From Nostoc desertorum CM1-VF14 (GTDB lineage Bacteria; Cyanobacteriota; Cyanobacteriia; Cyanobacteriales; Nostocaceae): a DNA stretch of 64,000 nt. Where the stretch lies: contig JAHHHR010000001.1 in NCBI GenBank assembly GCA_019359245.1, forward strand, positions 186,001-250,000, read 5' to 3'. Both the position numbers and the translations under genes were made by a program. Positions 47,095 to 55,152 of the stretch are shown here, one piece after another (position 1 is the first letter of the stretch; each line of letters opens with the position of its first letter). A model generated the notes under the pieces. The model did not search any database, was not told where the DNA came from, and worked only from the letters and a program-made list of their open reading frames with translations.

Positions 47095-48351
47095 CTAGAA
47101 CTTTATGGGTAGCGAATCGAACCCTTTGAAGACTAGGCTGGTATGTCTAGGAATAGCTTGCTTATCGGGGTCGAACCTGAGATTCGGTAATCTTCTAAGT
47201 AGTGTGGTAAAGCAAATAGCTAACTCCATACGAGCTAAAACGACACCTAGACAAAAGTGAATGCCCGGAGCAAACCCAAGGTGTTCGTTGGGCGATCGCG
47301 TAATATTGAAAACTTCTGGCGAGTCAAACTTCGCAGGATCATGATTTGCTGCCCCAAGCCCCAGTGCAATGACGCTACCTTTAAGGATATGCTTACCGCC
47401 AATCGTCAGGTCTTGTTTGGCAACCCGAAAGACAAAAGGAGCGGGGGTATCAAAACGAATTATTTCTTCCACTGCGGCATTTATCAAAGCCGGATTTTCT
47501 TGCAGTTTTCGCAGTTGTTCTGGATGATGCAGCAGTGCATTCACCCCATTGGGAATTAAGTCTGCGGTGGTCAAGTGAGCTGCATTTAAAATCAGCATAC
47601 ATTGAGGTGGGAGTTCCTCAAGATTAAGTCCCTGCTCTTGGTAGGCAACAGTCAGCAGGCTAATCATGTCTGTTCCGGGTTGCCTACGCCGTTCTTCAAT
47701 CAGTTGCCTGATGAGTGCAGAAAAATGTGCGACTGCAAGGTCTGCCTTGCGTGCATATTCCTCAATGTTTGAACTGCCCGGCGCAGGCGCACCCCAAAAT
47801 GTACCAATATCGATTGCCCATCGGCTCAGGTTGGCTCTTTGGGCTTCTGGCACGCCAAATATCTCAGAAATAATTAGCCCTGGTAATATTACTGATAAGT
47901 CGGAGACAACATCCATGCACCCATGACTTTGAACGTTATCCAACAAGCGGTCTGTGGTGTTCTGAATAATGGATTGCCAGCTTTCTATAGCACGTGTTGT
48001 AAATCCCTGATTGGCTAACTTCCGCAATTGGGTGTGATCCGGTAGATCTTTCGCCATCATTGATTTAGAGATCACCTGAATAAAATTCTGGATCAAATTG
48101 ACATCCAAATTTCCCAACTGATTGATAAACAATGCTGTACGGTCTGCACTCAAACGCTCATCCCGTAGAGCCGCTTCAACATCTCTATAGCCTGTTAAAA
48201 CCCAATATCCAAAAGATTGATTATAGTGAACGGGATCTTCTTCACGCATTTGTTTGTAAAGTGGATAGGGATTAAGTAACGCTTCTGGTGCAAACAGATC
48301 GTAGGTTTGTTGATTTGCAATTGCTAGCATACTCTTCTGGTGTGTATTCAT
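47095..48351 (-). CDS. Cytochrome P450 (bacterial soluble type) with atypical I-helix
   Basis: 418-residue P450. Normal marks: ExxR in VEEIIRFDTPAPFVFR, heme loop LGFAPGIHFCLGVVLAR with Cys ligand, and the HLGF segment common in CYP102/107-like bacterial enzymes. The I-helix reads LILNAAHLTTADLIPNG where A-G-x-(D/E)-T-T is usual: glycine is alanine and the acid is leucine, while the threonine is kept. This could alter oxygen activation. The gene follows the alpha/beta-hydrolase gene by 29 bp on the same strand. The two are bracketed by a 15-bp direct repeat. Substrate unknown; secondary metabolism likely. Confidence 0.9.
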   Translation of the reverse strand: MNTHQKSMLAIANQQTYDLFAPEALLNPYPLYKQMREEDPVHYNQSFGYWVLTGYRDVEAALRDERLSADRTALFINQLGNLDVNLIQNFIQVISKSMMAKDLPDHTQLRKLANQGFTTRAIESWQSIIQNTTDRLLDNVQSHGCMDVVSDLSVILPGLIISEIFGVPEAQRANLSRWAIDIGTFWGAPAPGSSNIEEYARKADLAVAHFSALIRQLIEERRRQPGTDMISLLTVAYQEQGLNLEELPPQCMLILNAAHLTTADLIPNGVNALLHHPEQLRKLQENPALINAAVEEIIRFDTPAPFVFRVAKQDLTIGGKHILKGSVIALGLGAANHDPAKFDSPEVFNITRSPNEHLGFAPGIHFCLGVVLARMELAICFTTLLRRLPNLRFDPDKQAIPRHTSLVFKGFDSLPIKF

Positions 48352-48380
48352 TTGCTTAATCTCAATTAGAACCGACTTAC

Positions 48381-49406
48381 TTAGAAGAAACTGCCCATTG
48401 TGAGATGCATCTGCTTCAGCACTTCGCGCCCCAACATCCCATAGGGGCAGCCGAGCGTTTCTATGATTTCAAAATGGTTGTACCCCTCGCCGACCAATAC
48501 CTGTACCGACTTGCCGTCCGCCTGCACGGCTGCTGCAAATTCACGCGACTGACGTATGAACTCCGGACTCTCAAGTGCGCCATAGGCGACAATCACCGGG
48601 GCGTTAAGCTGATCCAAATGGCGCTGCGGACTCAACGCCTGCTCCACTGCGTCGGTGAAGTTGATGTATTCCCTGCGGCTCGACAGACGCACTGGTTTCA
48701 GGTCAAAGATGCCGCCACAGCATAACCCGCCTTTGATAATGTCAGTCGGCAGGTTGAAGCCCCGAAGCCAGTCGGTAGTCAGGAGCACCCCAGCAAGATG
48801 GCCCCCCGAAGAGTGACCAGAGACATAGATGCGGTTGGCATCTCCGCCAAAACGCTGGGCGTTGTGATACACCCATGCGACGGCGCGGCGCGCCTGCTTG
48901 GCCACCGACAGCAAGCTTCCGCCCACGTCCTGCACCCAGGCGAAGTCTAGCACGACGAAATGTACGCCAGCCTGCACGAAGAGTTCCGCCGAGAAGGCAT
49001 AATCTTTGGCGAGACCTGAGCGCCACGCGCCACCATGAATGTAGATATTGATCGGCGCGTTGTGGCGCTGGGTTCTGTAGACATCGAGTTTCTCGATGAG
49101 AGTAGGACCATAGGTATAGCGCTGCGGTACGCCTAATCGGGTGCGTACATCATTGCTGTTGGTAGAGTAGCGCTTGAGGATCTGTTGCGAATTTGCGGCC
49201 CAGACGCTCTGGTCATAGACAGCATCGAGTTCGGCTTGATCCAGGTCTAACCAGACCAGTGGCCCTTTAAAGCGCGGCGTTTGGGGCACTGGTGTCGGTT
49301 GCTGGGCAAGACCAGTCTTGGCAGCTGCAATCAGGGTAAAGGCGGTGCCACCACCAAGAAACACGCGTCGCGCTATGCGATTGTACGATATGTTGTTACT
49401 GGTCAT
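48381..49406 (-). CDS. Exported alpha/beta-hydrolase, kynurenine-formamidase/esterase-like
   Basis: 341 residues. A Tat-type signal is present: NRIARRVFLGGGTAFTLIAA with twin arginines. Catalytic features: oxyanion motif YIHGGAWRSG, nucleophile elbow VSGHSSGGHLAG, Asp/Glu in the region APVIVAYGALESPEF and histidine in VGEGYNHFEIIE. The BD-FAE/formamidase-like group hydrolyses small esters or amides. The gene is distinctly GC-rich (runs such as GACGGCGCGGCGCGCC near 48885) compared with AT-rich neighbours, suggesting transfer from a high-GC bacterium. Forms a two-gene unit with the P450 downstream. Confidence 0.85.
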   Translation of the reverse strand: MTSNNISYNRIARRVFLGGGTAFTLIAAAKTGLAQQPTPVPQTPRFKGPLVWLDLDQAELDAVYDQSVWAANSQQILKRYSTNSNDVRTRLGVPQRYTYGPTLIEKLDVYRTQRHNAPINIYIHGGAWRSGLAKDYAFSAELFVQAGVHFVVLDFAWVQDVGGSLLSVAKQARRAVAWVYHNAQRFGGDANRIYVSGHSSGGHLAGVLLTTDWLRGFNLPTDIIKGGLCCGGIFDLKPVRLSSRREYINFTDAVEQALSPQRHLDQLNAPVIVAYGALESPEFIRQSREFAAAVQADGKSVQVLVGEGYNHFEIIETLGCPYGMLGREVLKQMHLTMGSFF

Positions 49407-49543
49407 TGTCTGCCTCCTTTCGCTATTGTCGAGAGCGAAAATTCCGTTGATGATTTCCTTAAAATCTACTTCACATGAACGGCCAACTGGTTGTGCTTTG
49501 GGTGAACCGCAAAGCTACCATGTCAATAGGGTTTGAGATACGC

Positions 49544-50101
49544 TTACCCTGACTGTTGTGCTTTATGTTTGAGATAACATTTAAGATATGAACTAGCAGC
49601 AATAGTACCAAATACTAATATTCCGAAAATGGAATCATGTTCAGGAATGGGAGTGCCATCAATCGCTATAGAAAATTTGACAGCACTACCCGCAGGGATT
49701 GTTCTAGCATCCGCAAAAACATACCCTCCTACAGGAGTCACCCCTCCACTGAAGGTTATTTTTTTCCCCAATTGAGATATCTCAATATTTTTATATATGT
49801 TAGAAACTCCATTGCCCCATACTGCATCTTCACTGGGATGAATTGCTAGAAAGAGGCTAGTTACATCGAAGTTTGAATCATTCCTGGATACAAAGGGGGA
49901 CACACTAGTATTTGAGAGGATCTCTTGACCTGGGAAACAAACACCTACTTGGCTGCAAGTCCCAATCACGATATCAGATGGGTTGGGAATATACGAATCG
50001 TATTGAGGATTAATTATAGTAACTGCTAAACCCTTACTGCTAATGCTGCAAAAGTTTATCAGAGCTACCCCTACAATTACTACTAGTTGTCTTAACTTCA
50101 T
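49544..50101 (-). CDS. Exported protein with PEP-CTERM-like sorting tail
   Basis: 185 residues. Signal peptide MKLRQLVVIVGVALINFCSI. The C-terminus IPEHDSIFGILVFGTIAASS followed by a short Lys-containing tail is the layout of a PEP-CTERM sorting signal (motif, hydrophobic helix, basic end), with PEH in place of PEP. Such proteins are handled by exosortase and often end up in extracellular matrix. The body has a few cysteines (GTCSQVGVCFPGQ) and no domain I recognise. The gene stands alone. Confidence 0.75.
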   Translation of the reverse strand: MKLRQLVVIVGVALINFCSISSKGLAVTIINPQYDSYIPNPSDIVIGTCSQVGVCFPGQEILSNTSVSPFVSRNDSNFDVTSLFLAIHPSEDAVWGNGVSNIYKNIEISQLGKKITFSGGVTPVGGYVFADARTIPAGSAVKFSIAIDGTPIPEHDSIFGILVFGTIAASSYLKCYLKHKAQQSG

Positions 50102-50612
50102 GATTAATCTCCTAATAGAATTAAAACTTGTGTGACGTTGTTCGTCGATATATTAGACCTCTTGTATAATTATTTTGTGTTGTGACAACACCTTTGCCAA
50201 AATTAGAGTCTAAAAAAACGAACCTTTTCTTAACTGTTATATTGATAAGGCTTTCGGAATATTAAACCGTTGGTTTTCAAGTAAAAAACTCGTTAAACAA
50301 TTCAAAGTTCATTTATCAAATTATGAAATGAGTTTTCTACCAACTCCTATCAATACTGAAAACCTAGTCCTAGTAAAGTGTTGAGCGCCTGTGCAATTAA
50401 TCCTGATCAAAACGGATGATTGCAGGCTGGTTTTGAATTTGATCCTGGCTCAGTTGCATTTTATTCTGGTTCAAATGAAATTATAGTTGCTCTCTAATCC
50501 TGGCTGAAAACAACCATGATTGCAGATTGAGTGATTTATAATTGCAGATCGCTACAGCTACCCGAAAAAACGTACTTTATCTACCTGCCATCTGTTGCAA
50601 GTACTTAGTCGT
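50102..50612. repeat. Intergenic region made of dispersed repeat fragments
   Basis: 50154-50182 is one end of the MITE family seen at 42599-42762 (AGACCTCTTGTATAATTATT). 50202-50350 is the inverted copy of 37944-38093. 50486-50560 (AATTATAGTTGCTCTCTAAT...) is a direct copy of about 38119-38195. No gene is supported. Confidence 0.7.
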
Positions 50613-51299
50613 TCAACCAAGCACTGTATTTAAATGTGTGTTAACTCTTGAAAAAGAATCTAGTAAATCCCACAAGAGCTTGGAATTGAAATCAGAGATT
50701 GAAATTTTTGCTCCGGCTTTACATAGATAATCTGGACTTTGAGTTGAAGCAACACCAATTGTATAGATCCCTGCTCCTACAGATGAAGAAATACCCGTAA
50801 AAGAATCTTCAAAAGCAATTGTTGACTCTGGAATCATACCTAAGCAATCAAGAGCTAGCCGATAAGGGGCTGGGTCAGGCTTGGCTGCTAATGCCTCTTC
50901 ACCTAATACCACCACATCAAAAAATTTTTCTAAGCCCAATATTTCCAGCATCAAAAGGGCATTTTTGCGAGGTGCATTTGTAACAACACCTCGTTTTATC
51001 TCAAACTTTTCGACCCACGTTAGTAATTCGTATAAACCATCCACAGGTTTGATTTCTACAGCCAACTGGCGGAAGCAATTTTCTTTTTGTTCAGCGAACT
51101 TTTCCCTTTCTTCATGTGGCATATAAGGGAAAACATTTTGAATAACTTGAGAGTTAAGTCCTCCGGTTACATATTTTGTGTAGAATTCTTCATCAATCTC
51201 TAATCCATAGTTTATAAATGTCTCATACCAAGCTTTGTAATGTAGTGGCTCAGTATTTACTAAAGTTCCATCTAGGTCAAATAAGATTGCAGAAAGCAT
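50613..51299 (-). CDS. HAD-superfamily hydrolase, beta-phosphoglucomutase-like
   Basis: 228 residues. HAD motif I is FDLDGTLVNTEPLHYKAW (nucleophile Asp plus acid/base Asp), motif II is VVTNAPRKN, motif III lysine is in LAAKPDPAPYRLAL and motif IV is AFEDSFTGISSSVGAG. The cap domain after motif I is helical (subclass IA). This pattern fits beta-phosphoglucomutase and related sugar phosphatases. The last 15 residues (FSRVNTHLNTVLG) look like a non-family extension. The TPR fragment upstream on the same strand is 148 bp away. The exact substrate is not predictable. Confidence 0.88.
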   Translation of the reverse strand: MLSAILFDLDGTLVNTEPLHYKAWYETFINYGLEIDEEFYTKYVTGGLNSQVIQNVFPYMPHEEREKFAEQKENCFRQLAVEIKPVDGLYELLTWVEKFEIKRGVVTNAPRKNALLMLEILGLEKFFDVVVLGEEALAAKPDPAPYRLALDCLGMIPESTIAFEDSFTGISSSVGAGIYTIGVASTQSPDYLCKAGAKISISDFNSKLLWDLLDSFSRVNTHLNTVLG

Positions 51300-51447
51300 A
51301 GCTTTTCAGTCCGAAGTGAACAGATACAGGTTGCAAATGCTTAGTAATGAAAACTGGTAGCAGAAACTAACTCATGACAAAATCAGGGCAAATCATTGCG
51401 TTTGGAGAGTTGGCTGCTGGTTCATAAACAAATTTTGTCCCTTATGA

Positions 51448-51795
51448 TCACAGTTGCTCTAAGGTTAGGGAGAATTCGGCATTTTTCCAAGCGGTTGCAA
51501 AGCGCTTTTGTACTACTTGAGCTTCCTGAGTTTTGCCCTGTGCTTTTAGACTCTTAGCAAGTCCAAATAGTGACCTGTCATTTTCTGGAAAGCGTTTTAA
51601 GTATTTTCGGTATACAGTCTCAGCATCTGCTGGGCGATTAGCCGCAATTAAAACTGCTCCTAAAGTTTGGCGGACGGGATAATGCCAAGATGGTGGAGAG
51701 TCGTAGTCGTAGTCGAGTTTGTCTTCCAAATTGACTGCTGTTTTGAGGTGAGCGATCGCATTGTTGTAATCGCCCTGTTTGGCATAATCACGCCA
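51448..51795 (-). pseudogene. C-terminal fragment of a large TPR protein
   Basis: The longest frame begins at ATG 51729, but in-frame TPR sequence continues upstream (RDYAKQGDYNNAIAHLKTAV) to a stop at 51796-51798. The visible part reads SWHYPVRQTLGAVLIAANRP, then ADAETVYRKYLKRFPENDRS, the usual end of cyanobacterial TPR proteins of several hundred residues. The N-terminus is lost, and the DNA directly upstream equals the putative 5' flank of the gene (repeat shared with 33234 and 37645). This suggests internal deletion of most of the gene. Confidence 0.75.
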
Positions 51796-52018
51796 TCAGA
51801 TAAGGAACCAGACTCGCTATTTTAAAAATTCCTAATATGTTGTTGATATGTTGTTGATATTAAGCATACAGCTAAACCTTTCTAAAATTCACTACGCAAG
51901 GCTTATCTTGTAAATGACTTTTGATTGATCTATGATTGTTTGATGCCCAAGTTTTGATTGCCTAAGTGCTTGCTTATAAAATGGTCATATAGAGTTAAAA
52001 TATGATCTTGTGAGTCAT
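51721..52018. repeat. About 300-bp direct repeat, other copy at 33234-33530
   Basis: Shared text includes GTCTTCCAAATTGACTGCTG, then TTTGAGGTGAGCGATCGCAT and TTAAAAATTCCTAATATGTT. This copy carries an extra TATGTTGTTGA duplication near 51838-51855. The same 5' flank also appears inverted at 37645-37757. Downstream, 51796-52296 holds only a 25-codon frame at 52036-52113 (MSLHETQDIVPPQYLASLLH), which I consider a possible gene start left over from truncation. Confidence 0.8.
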
Positions 52019-52296
52019 ACAGATAATCCATTCTCATGTCTTTACATGAAACCCAAGATATAGTACCACCCCAATATTTAGCTTCGCTTTTACATGGTGT
52101 ACCTCCTGATTAATAAATTTACACAATCTCCCAAGGTAGAATTTTTCCAATTCATATATTTTATAAACTTTTTTATAATTTTTTTAGGGTGTGTCATGCT
52201 GCACTCTTAGCACTATTTTAGATTTTTGCTGCATTAGACTAGAGTTTATAAGGCACCCTACCAGAACTCAAAACTCCCTAACTGAAACTCAAAAAT

Positions 52297-52593
52297 TTAT
52301 TCTTCATCCTCAAACAAAGACTCTAAATCTCGATAACCACTCACCACACGCACAATTACTACCCTATCCTCAAACACTTTATAAAAAATAATATAACCAT
52401 CCAAAGGAATCCCTCTGAGTTTCTGGTCAAACTTGGCATAACTCCTACCAATATTTGGAAACTTCGCTATATTCTGGCACTTATTATTAAACTCCCGAAT
52501 AAACCTTTCCCCTGCATCAATATTGCGCTGGAGAAAATAATCTAAAATTTCATCTAAATCTTGACTTGCTTCTACAGCAATTACATATTGCAT
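52297..52593 (-). CDS. parE: RelE/ParE-family toxin
   Basis: 98 residues with the ParE fold pattern: QYVIAVEASQDLDEILDYFL (strand then long helix), RFIREFNNKCQNIAKFPNIG, the GRSYAKF and LRGIPLDGYIIFYKVFEDRV strands and VVSGYRDLESLF at the end. The start ATG overlaps the antitoxin stop (TAATG). ParE toxins poison DNA gyrase, RelE toxins cleave mRNA; ParE-like is favoured by the partner. Looks intact. Confidence 0.85.
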   Translation of the reverse strand: MQYVIAVEASQDLDEILDYFLQRNIDAGERFIREFNNKCQNIAKFPNIGRSYAKFDQKLRGIPLDGYIIFYKVFEDRVVIVRVVSGYRDLESLFEDEE

Positions 52594-52859
52594 TACCCTT
52601 GACTCTCACGCGCTTTCCGTATTTTTTCTTCTAGTCGTGCCATTACTACTTCACCATCAAGCACCTCTCCCCGTTCAATTTGAGCAAGTCCAACAGCAAT
52701 TTTTTGACGAGTTTCTTCTTCCCACTCCTGATAACCCTTGTCCCATTCTGCTAGCAATTTCAATGCTTTACTAATTACTTCCTCAGCATTTGCATATTTA
52801 CCTGTAGCAATTTGCGCTTGAATAAATTGTTCAATTTCTGGTTTGAGTGTGATATTCAT
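52593..52859 (-). CDS. parD: ParD-like antitoxin
   Basis: 88 residues: ribbon-helix-helix N-terminus MNITLKPEIEQFIQAQIATG with GKYANAEEVISKALKLLAEW, then a charged helix that should bind the toxin (EWEEETRQKIAVGLAQIERG). Gene order antitoxin-toxin with 1-bp overlap is standard. It lies 31 bp after the hsdM fragment on the same strand, so the TA pair once formed part of the restriction-modification operon. Confidence 0.85.
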   Translation of the reverse strand: MNITLKPEIEQFIQAQIATGKYANAEEVISKALKLLAEWDKGYQEWEEETRQKIAVGLAQIERGEVLDGEVVMARLEEKIRKARESQG

Positions 52860-52890
52860 AACTTGTACCTCAGCTAAAAGGATGGATGCA

Positions 52891-53406
52891 TTAACTTTGT
52901 TCTAACAATTTCGCCACATTCTCTGCAATTCTCTTCTCTAATTCCCTCGCTTCCAGATTCAAAATTTCCAATTCCTCATTTAACTCTTCCAACTTCTCAG
53001 TAAAATCAAAATCTTCCACTACCCGTTCTGCAACTCCCACATAACGTCCAGGGTTTAAACTCCATCCCTGCGCTGCTATTTCTTCCAAAGTTGCTAGCTT
53101 ACTAAGTCCAGGTACATCAATATATTGCCCTTGGGGGAATTTCTCCTCCAGCAATGCTTGGCTACCATCGGTTGTCTCTACTGCTTCACCTCTGTACAAC
53201 CTGACAATATTCGCCAAAAATTCAATCTGTTCTGCGCTAAACTCCCGATGGGCACGGTCAATTTGGCGGTAAATGTGCCTAGCATCCAGAAATAATACCT
53301 TATCTCTGCTGATAGTATCTGCTTTCCCCTTATCCAAAAACCACAGGGTACAGGGTAAGGTAACAGTGTAGAAAAAATTAGAACCGACAGCAATCATCAC
53401 ATCTCA
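52891..53406 (-). pseudogene. hsdM: C-terminal fragment of a type I DNA methyltransferase (HsdM)
   Basis: Starts abruptly as [20 protein letters not shown], then [40 protein letters not shown], the segment [14 protein letters not shown] and the terminal coiled coil [20 protein letters not shown]. This is the last third of HsdM; the SAM-binding motifs and NPPF catalytic motif are missing. Upstream in frame is a stop codon (TGA 53407-53409), and no other HsdM sequence is seen in the window. The break is sharp, as expected for insertion of an element or a deletion endpoint. Confidence 0.85.
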
Positions 53407-53593
53407 CTTCTCTTGCTACTCACTTGCGTATTCAGATATCAGAATAAATAATTTTTTATAACTGAAAAATAAGTTTAGCTTAAAAGTCTTATCCTCCCTT
53501 GTATAGCAGTGGATAAACTTAGTGACCTATCAACTTGAAGAGAAATCAACGAGATGATGATACCTCAAACAGAAAATTAGTGATCGCACTAAC

Positions 53594-53865
53594 GAGAAAT
53601 GCCAGAGTATTAATGCGATCGCAGTTTCTCTGTTAGCAACTAAACGTCTAGCATTTCCAAGGTAAATTACTAGTTTTTGCTGCAATTTTAATACATCCTC
53701 CAGTTTTTTGGGGAATGGATTTTGTGAGCGCACCAAGGAGAAATGCCACAGTATCAATGTGATTGCAGTTCCCTTGTTAGCGATTAAATATCAAGCATTC
53801 CCAGGGTATATTGCAAGTTTTTTAGCTCAATTTCAATACATCATCCAATTTTAGGGCAATGAAAA
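53594..53865. repeat. Two diverged tandem copies of a 144-bp unit
   Basis: GAGAAATGCCAGAGTATTAA at 53594 and GAGAAATGCCACAGTATCAA at 53738 begin two copies that align along their whole length (shared GCAGTT...TTGTTAGC, AGCATT(T/C)CCA, CATCCTCCAGTTTT / CATCATCCAATTTT, ending GGGCAATG). No gene. It lies between the hsdM break and the HTH gene, so it may belong to the junction region of the right-hand element. Confidence 0.75.
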
Positions 53866-53902
53866 CTGCGATCGCTTATTCCCGGTATGATAGCTCTATA
53901 TG

Positions 53903-53921
53903 TTGTCACGTGTGCATTATT
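53903..53921. promoter_or_regulatory. Candidate operator upstream of the HTH gene
   Basis: TTGTCACGTGTGCATTATT, 13 bp before the HTH gene start. A close copy, TTGTCATCAGTGCATTATT, lies at 54264-54282 just after that gene's stop. 16 of 19 bases agree. The pair flanking the regulator gene suggests autoregulation. Confidence 0.45.
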
Positions 53922-53933
53922 AAAATTGTCGCT

Positions 53934-54263
53934 ATGATTGCAGCCAAAACACCCACTCGGAGACACTGGGAACTGTTTGAGGTTTACAAAGCTAAGGTTG
54001 CTATCAAAATGGAGCCTGAAGAGTTCCTAAAGCATTGGGCTGTGAACTACGAAGAACTTGCCGAATTATGTGGTCGTTCTAAAAGCACGGTAGCGCATTG
54101 GTTTTCCCAAGGTGAGCATCGTCGGGAACCCTCAGAATCTGACAAACGCCGACTAGCGGAAATTCATGCTCTGTGGATTCAATTTGAAAATGAACCTGCC
54201 CACCTCAGAGAGATATGGGCAAGAAAACGACGGCGCAAACAAGACACGAACTGTAATAATTAG
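53934..54263 (+). CDS. Helix-turn-helix regulator of element type
   Basis: About 109 residues from ATG 53934 (MIAAKTPTRRHWELFEVYKA). The HTH is clear: VNYEELAELCGRSKSTVAHW with a wing-like FSQGEHRREPSESDK. A basic C-terminus follows (IWARKRRRKQ). Similar proteins occur on cyanobacterial plasmids and integrative elements. ATG 53934 is chosen over 53859 because the upstream codons overlap the tandem-repeat region. Similar TTGTCA-type sites lie before and after the gene. I expect control of the element's genes, by inference. Confidence 0.7.
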   Translation: MIAAKTPTRRHWELFEVYKAKVAIKMEPEEFLKHWAVNYEELAELCGRSKSTVAHWFSQGEHRREPSESDKRRLAEIHALWIQFENEPAHLREIWARKRRRKQDTNCNN

Positions 54264-54285
54264 TTGTCATCAGTGCATTATTTGG

Positions 54286-54300
54286 TTGTCATGGTGACAA
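54286..54300. promoter_or_regulatory. Palindromic operator-like site TTGTCA-TGG-TGACAA
   Basis: Perfect 6-bp inverted repeat with a 3-bp spacer, 50 bp before the ATG at 54351 and just after another TTGTCA half-site. The symmetric form fits binding by a dimeric HTH protein such as the neighbouring regulator. Confidence 0.5.
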
Positions 54301-54350
54301 TATGAGCTTTATTGTGTGTCATAGCTATTCCCACCTCTCATAGGTGAATT

Positions 54351-54605
54351 ATGATTACTCAAAGCTTTTTATCCAGCGTCGAAGAATCGAATGCAGCAGT
54401 CAATAGTCCAAGCGAGTTTCAAGCTGTGCAAGGTAAAGAACCACTCAAACATCTGTTGATTGGTTCTTCTAAAGCTGTAACTAGCACAATCCACTACTTG
54501 CAGGTTATTGGCTATGCAGATGTTGGGGATTGGAGTCCTTTACTACCCAGCCCTAATCCTGGTGAAGTCATGAGCATTTTGAACAGACCTATTGTGGTGC
54601 AATAG
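54351..54605 (+). CDS. Small conserved cyanobacterial element protein (84 aa)
   Basis: The C-terminal half is KHLLIGSSKAVTSTIHYLQV followed by IGYADVGDWSPLLPSPNPGE and VMSILNRPIVV. I recognise this text as a conserved hypothetical of Nostoc-type plasmids and accessory DNA, but no function is known. The N-terminus is Ser/Glu-rich. It is downstream of the HTH gene and its palindromic site, and is followed by a good terminator, so it is probably a single-gene transcript under that regulator. Confidence 0.7.
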   Translation: MITQSFLSSVEESNAAVNSPSEFQAVQGKEPLKHLLIGSSKAVTSTIHYLQVIGYADVGDWSPLLPSPNPGEVMSILNRPIVVQ

Positions 54606-54634
54606 GCATTGTTACTTTGTGCAACTCAACAATT

Positions 54635-54662
54635 AATGACCCCCTGGTAGGGTCATTTTTTT
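54635..54662 (+). terminator. Rho-independent terminator
   Basis: AATGACCC (54635-54642) pairs with GGGTCATT (54650-54657) around a 7-nt loop, and the pairing arm runs into seven T. It ends the 54351-54605 gene. Confidence 0.85.
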
Positions 54663-54786
54663 AATTGTGCGCGTTGTGTGCGATGTCTACGACGGGCTAG
54701 CACCTACGCAGAATGAAGAAATTTTAGAGGATCACTGCATATGCGATCGCTGTTTGTATTGCCAACTCCCATCAGTTCTTTTATAG

Positions 54787-55152
54787 TTAGTGCTTGTGAG
54801 GTAATAAACCCTGTAGCTGTGCAACATTCAAATGCTCAAGTTCTAAAAGTTGCTTGCTAATATGTTCCATAAATCGCTCAAAGTTGGGACAGCCATGACA
54901 CCCTTTATCCTGACCAGGAATAGTACATTGGCAAGTGCGAGCGGGAGGAATTTCTTTGAAGTAGTAGTTGCACCGAATACAGTAGCAAACGCGGTTTCCC
55001 TTACTCTGGTAGGAAGTTGCAGAACCTTTGCGATCGCATTTGGGGCATTTAGGTTTACTCAAGTCTTCAGGTTGCCACTCCTGCAAAACTAGTTGGGAAG
55101 CAACTTCAAACCTTAACTGTTTTAGTCGAAGAAGTTCAAGCACATTCATCAT
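54787..55152 (-). CDS. Zinc-ribbon protein coupled to the serine recombinase
   Basis: 121 residues with four Cys pairs: CPKCDRKGS, CYCIRC, CQCTIPGQDKGC and CHGC, suited to one or two zinc sites; the flanks are helical (NVLELLRLKQLRFEVASQLV; EHISKQLLELEHLNVAQLQG). Its start overlaps the recombinase 3' end by 17 bp in another frame, so translation is coupled. A DNA-binding accessory or directionality factor for the recombinase is a reasonable guess by position. I do not recognise a named family. Confidence 0.7.
   Translation of the reverse strand: MMNVLELLRLKQLRFEVASQLVLQEWQPEDLSKPKCPKCDRKGSATSYQSKGNRVCYCIRCNYYFKEIPPARTCQCTIPGQDKGCHGCPNFERFMEHISKQLLELEHLNVAQLQGLLPHKH

Larger units (their letters stand above)
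47045..49499. repeat. 15-bp direct repeat bracketing the hydrolase-P450 pair
   Basis: AACTGGTTGTGCTTT occurs at 47045-47059 (between ctp and the P450 stop) and again at 49485-49499 (upstream of the hydrolase). Nothing else of this length repeats around the pair. It may be the footprint of insertion of the two-gene cassette by short-homology recombination. Confidence 0.6.
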
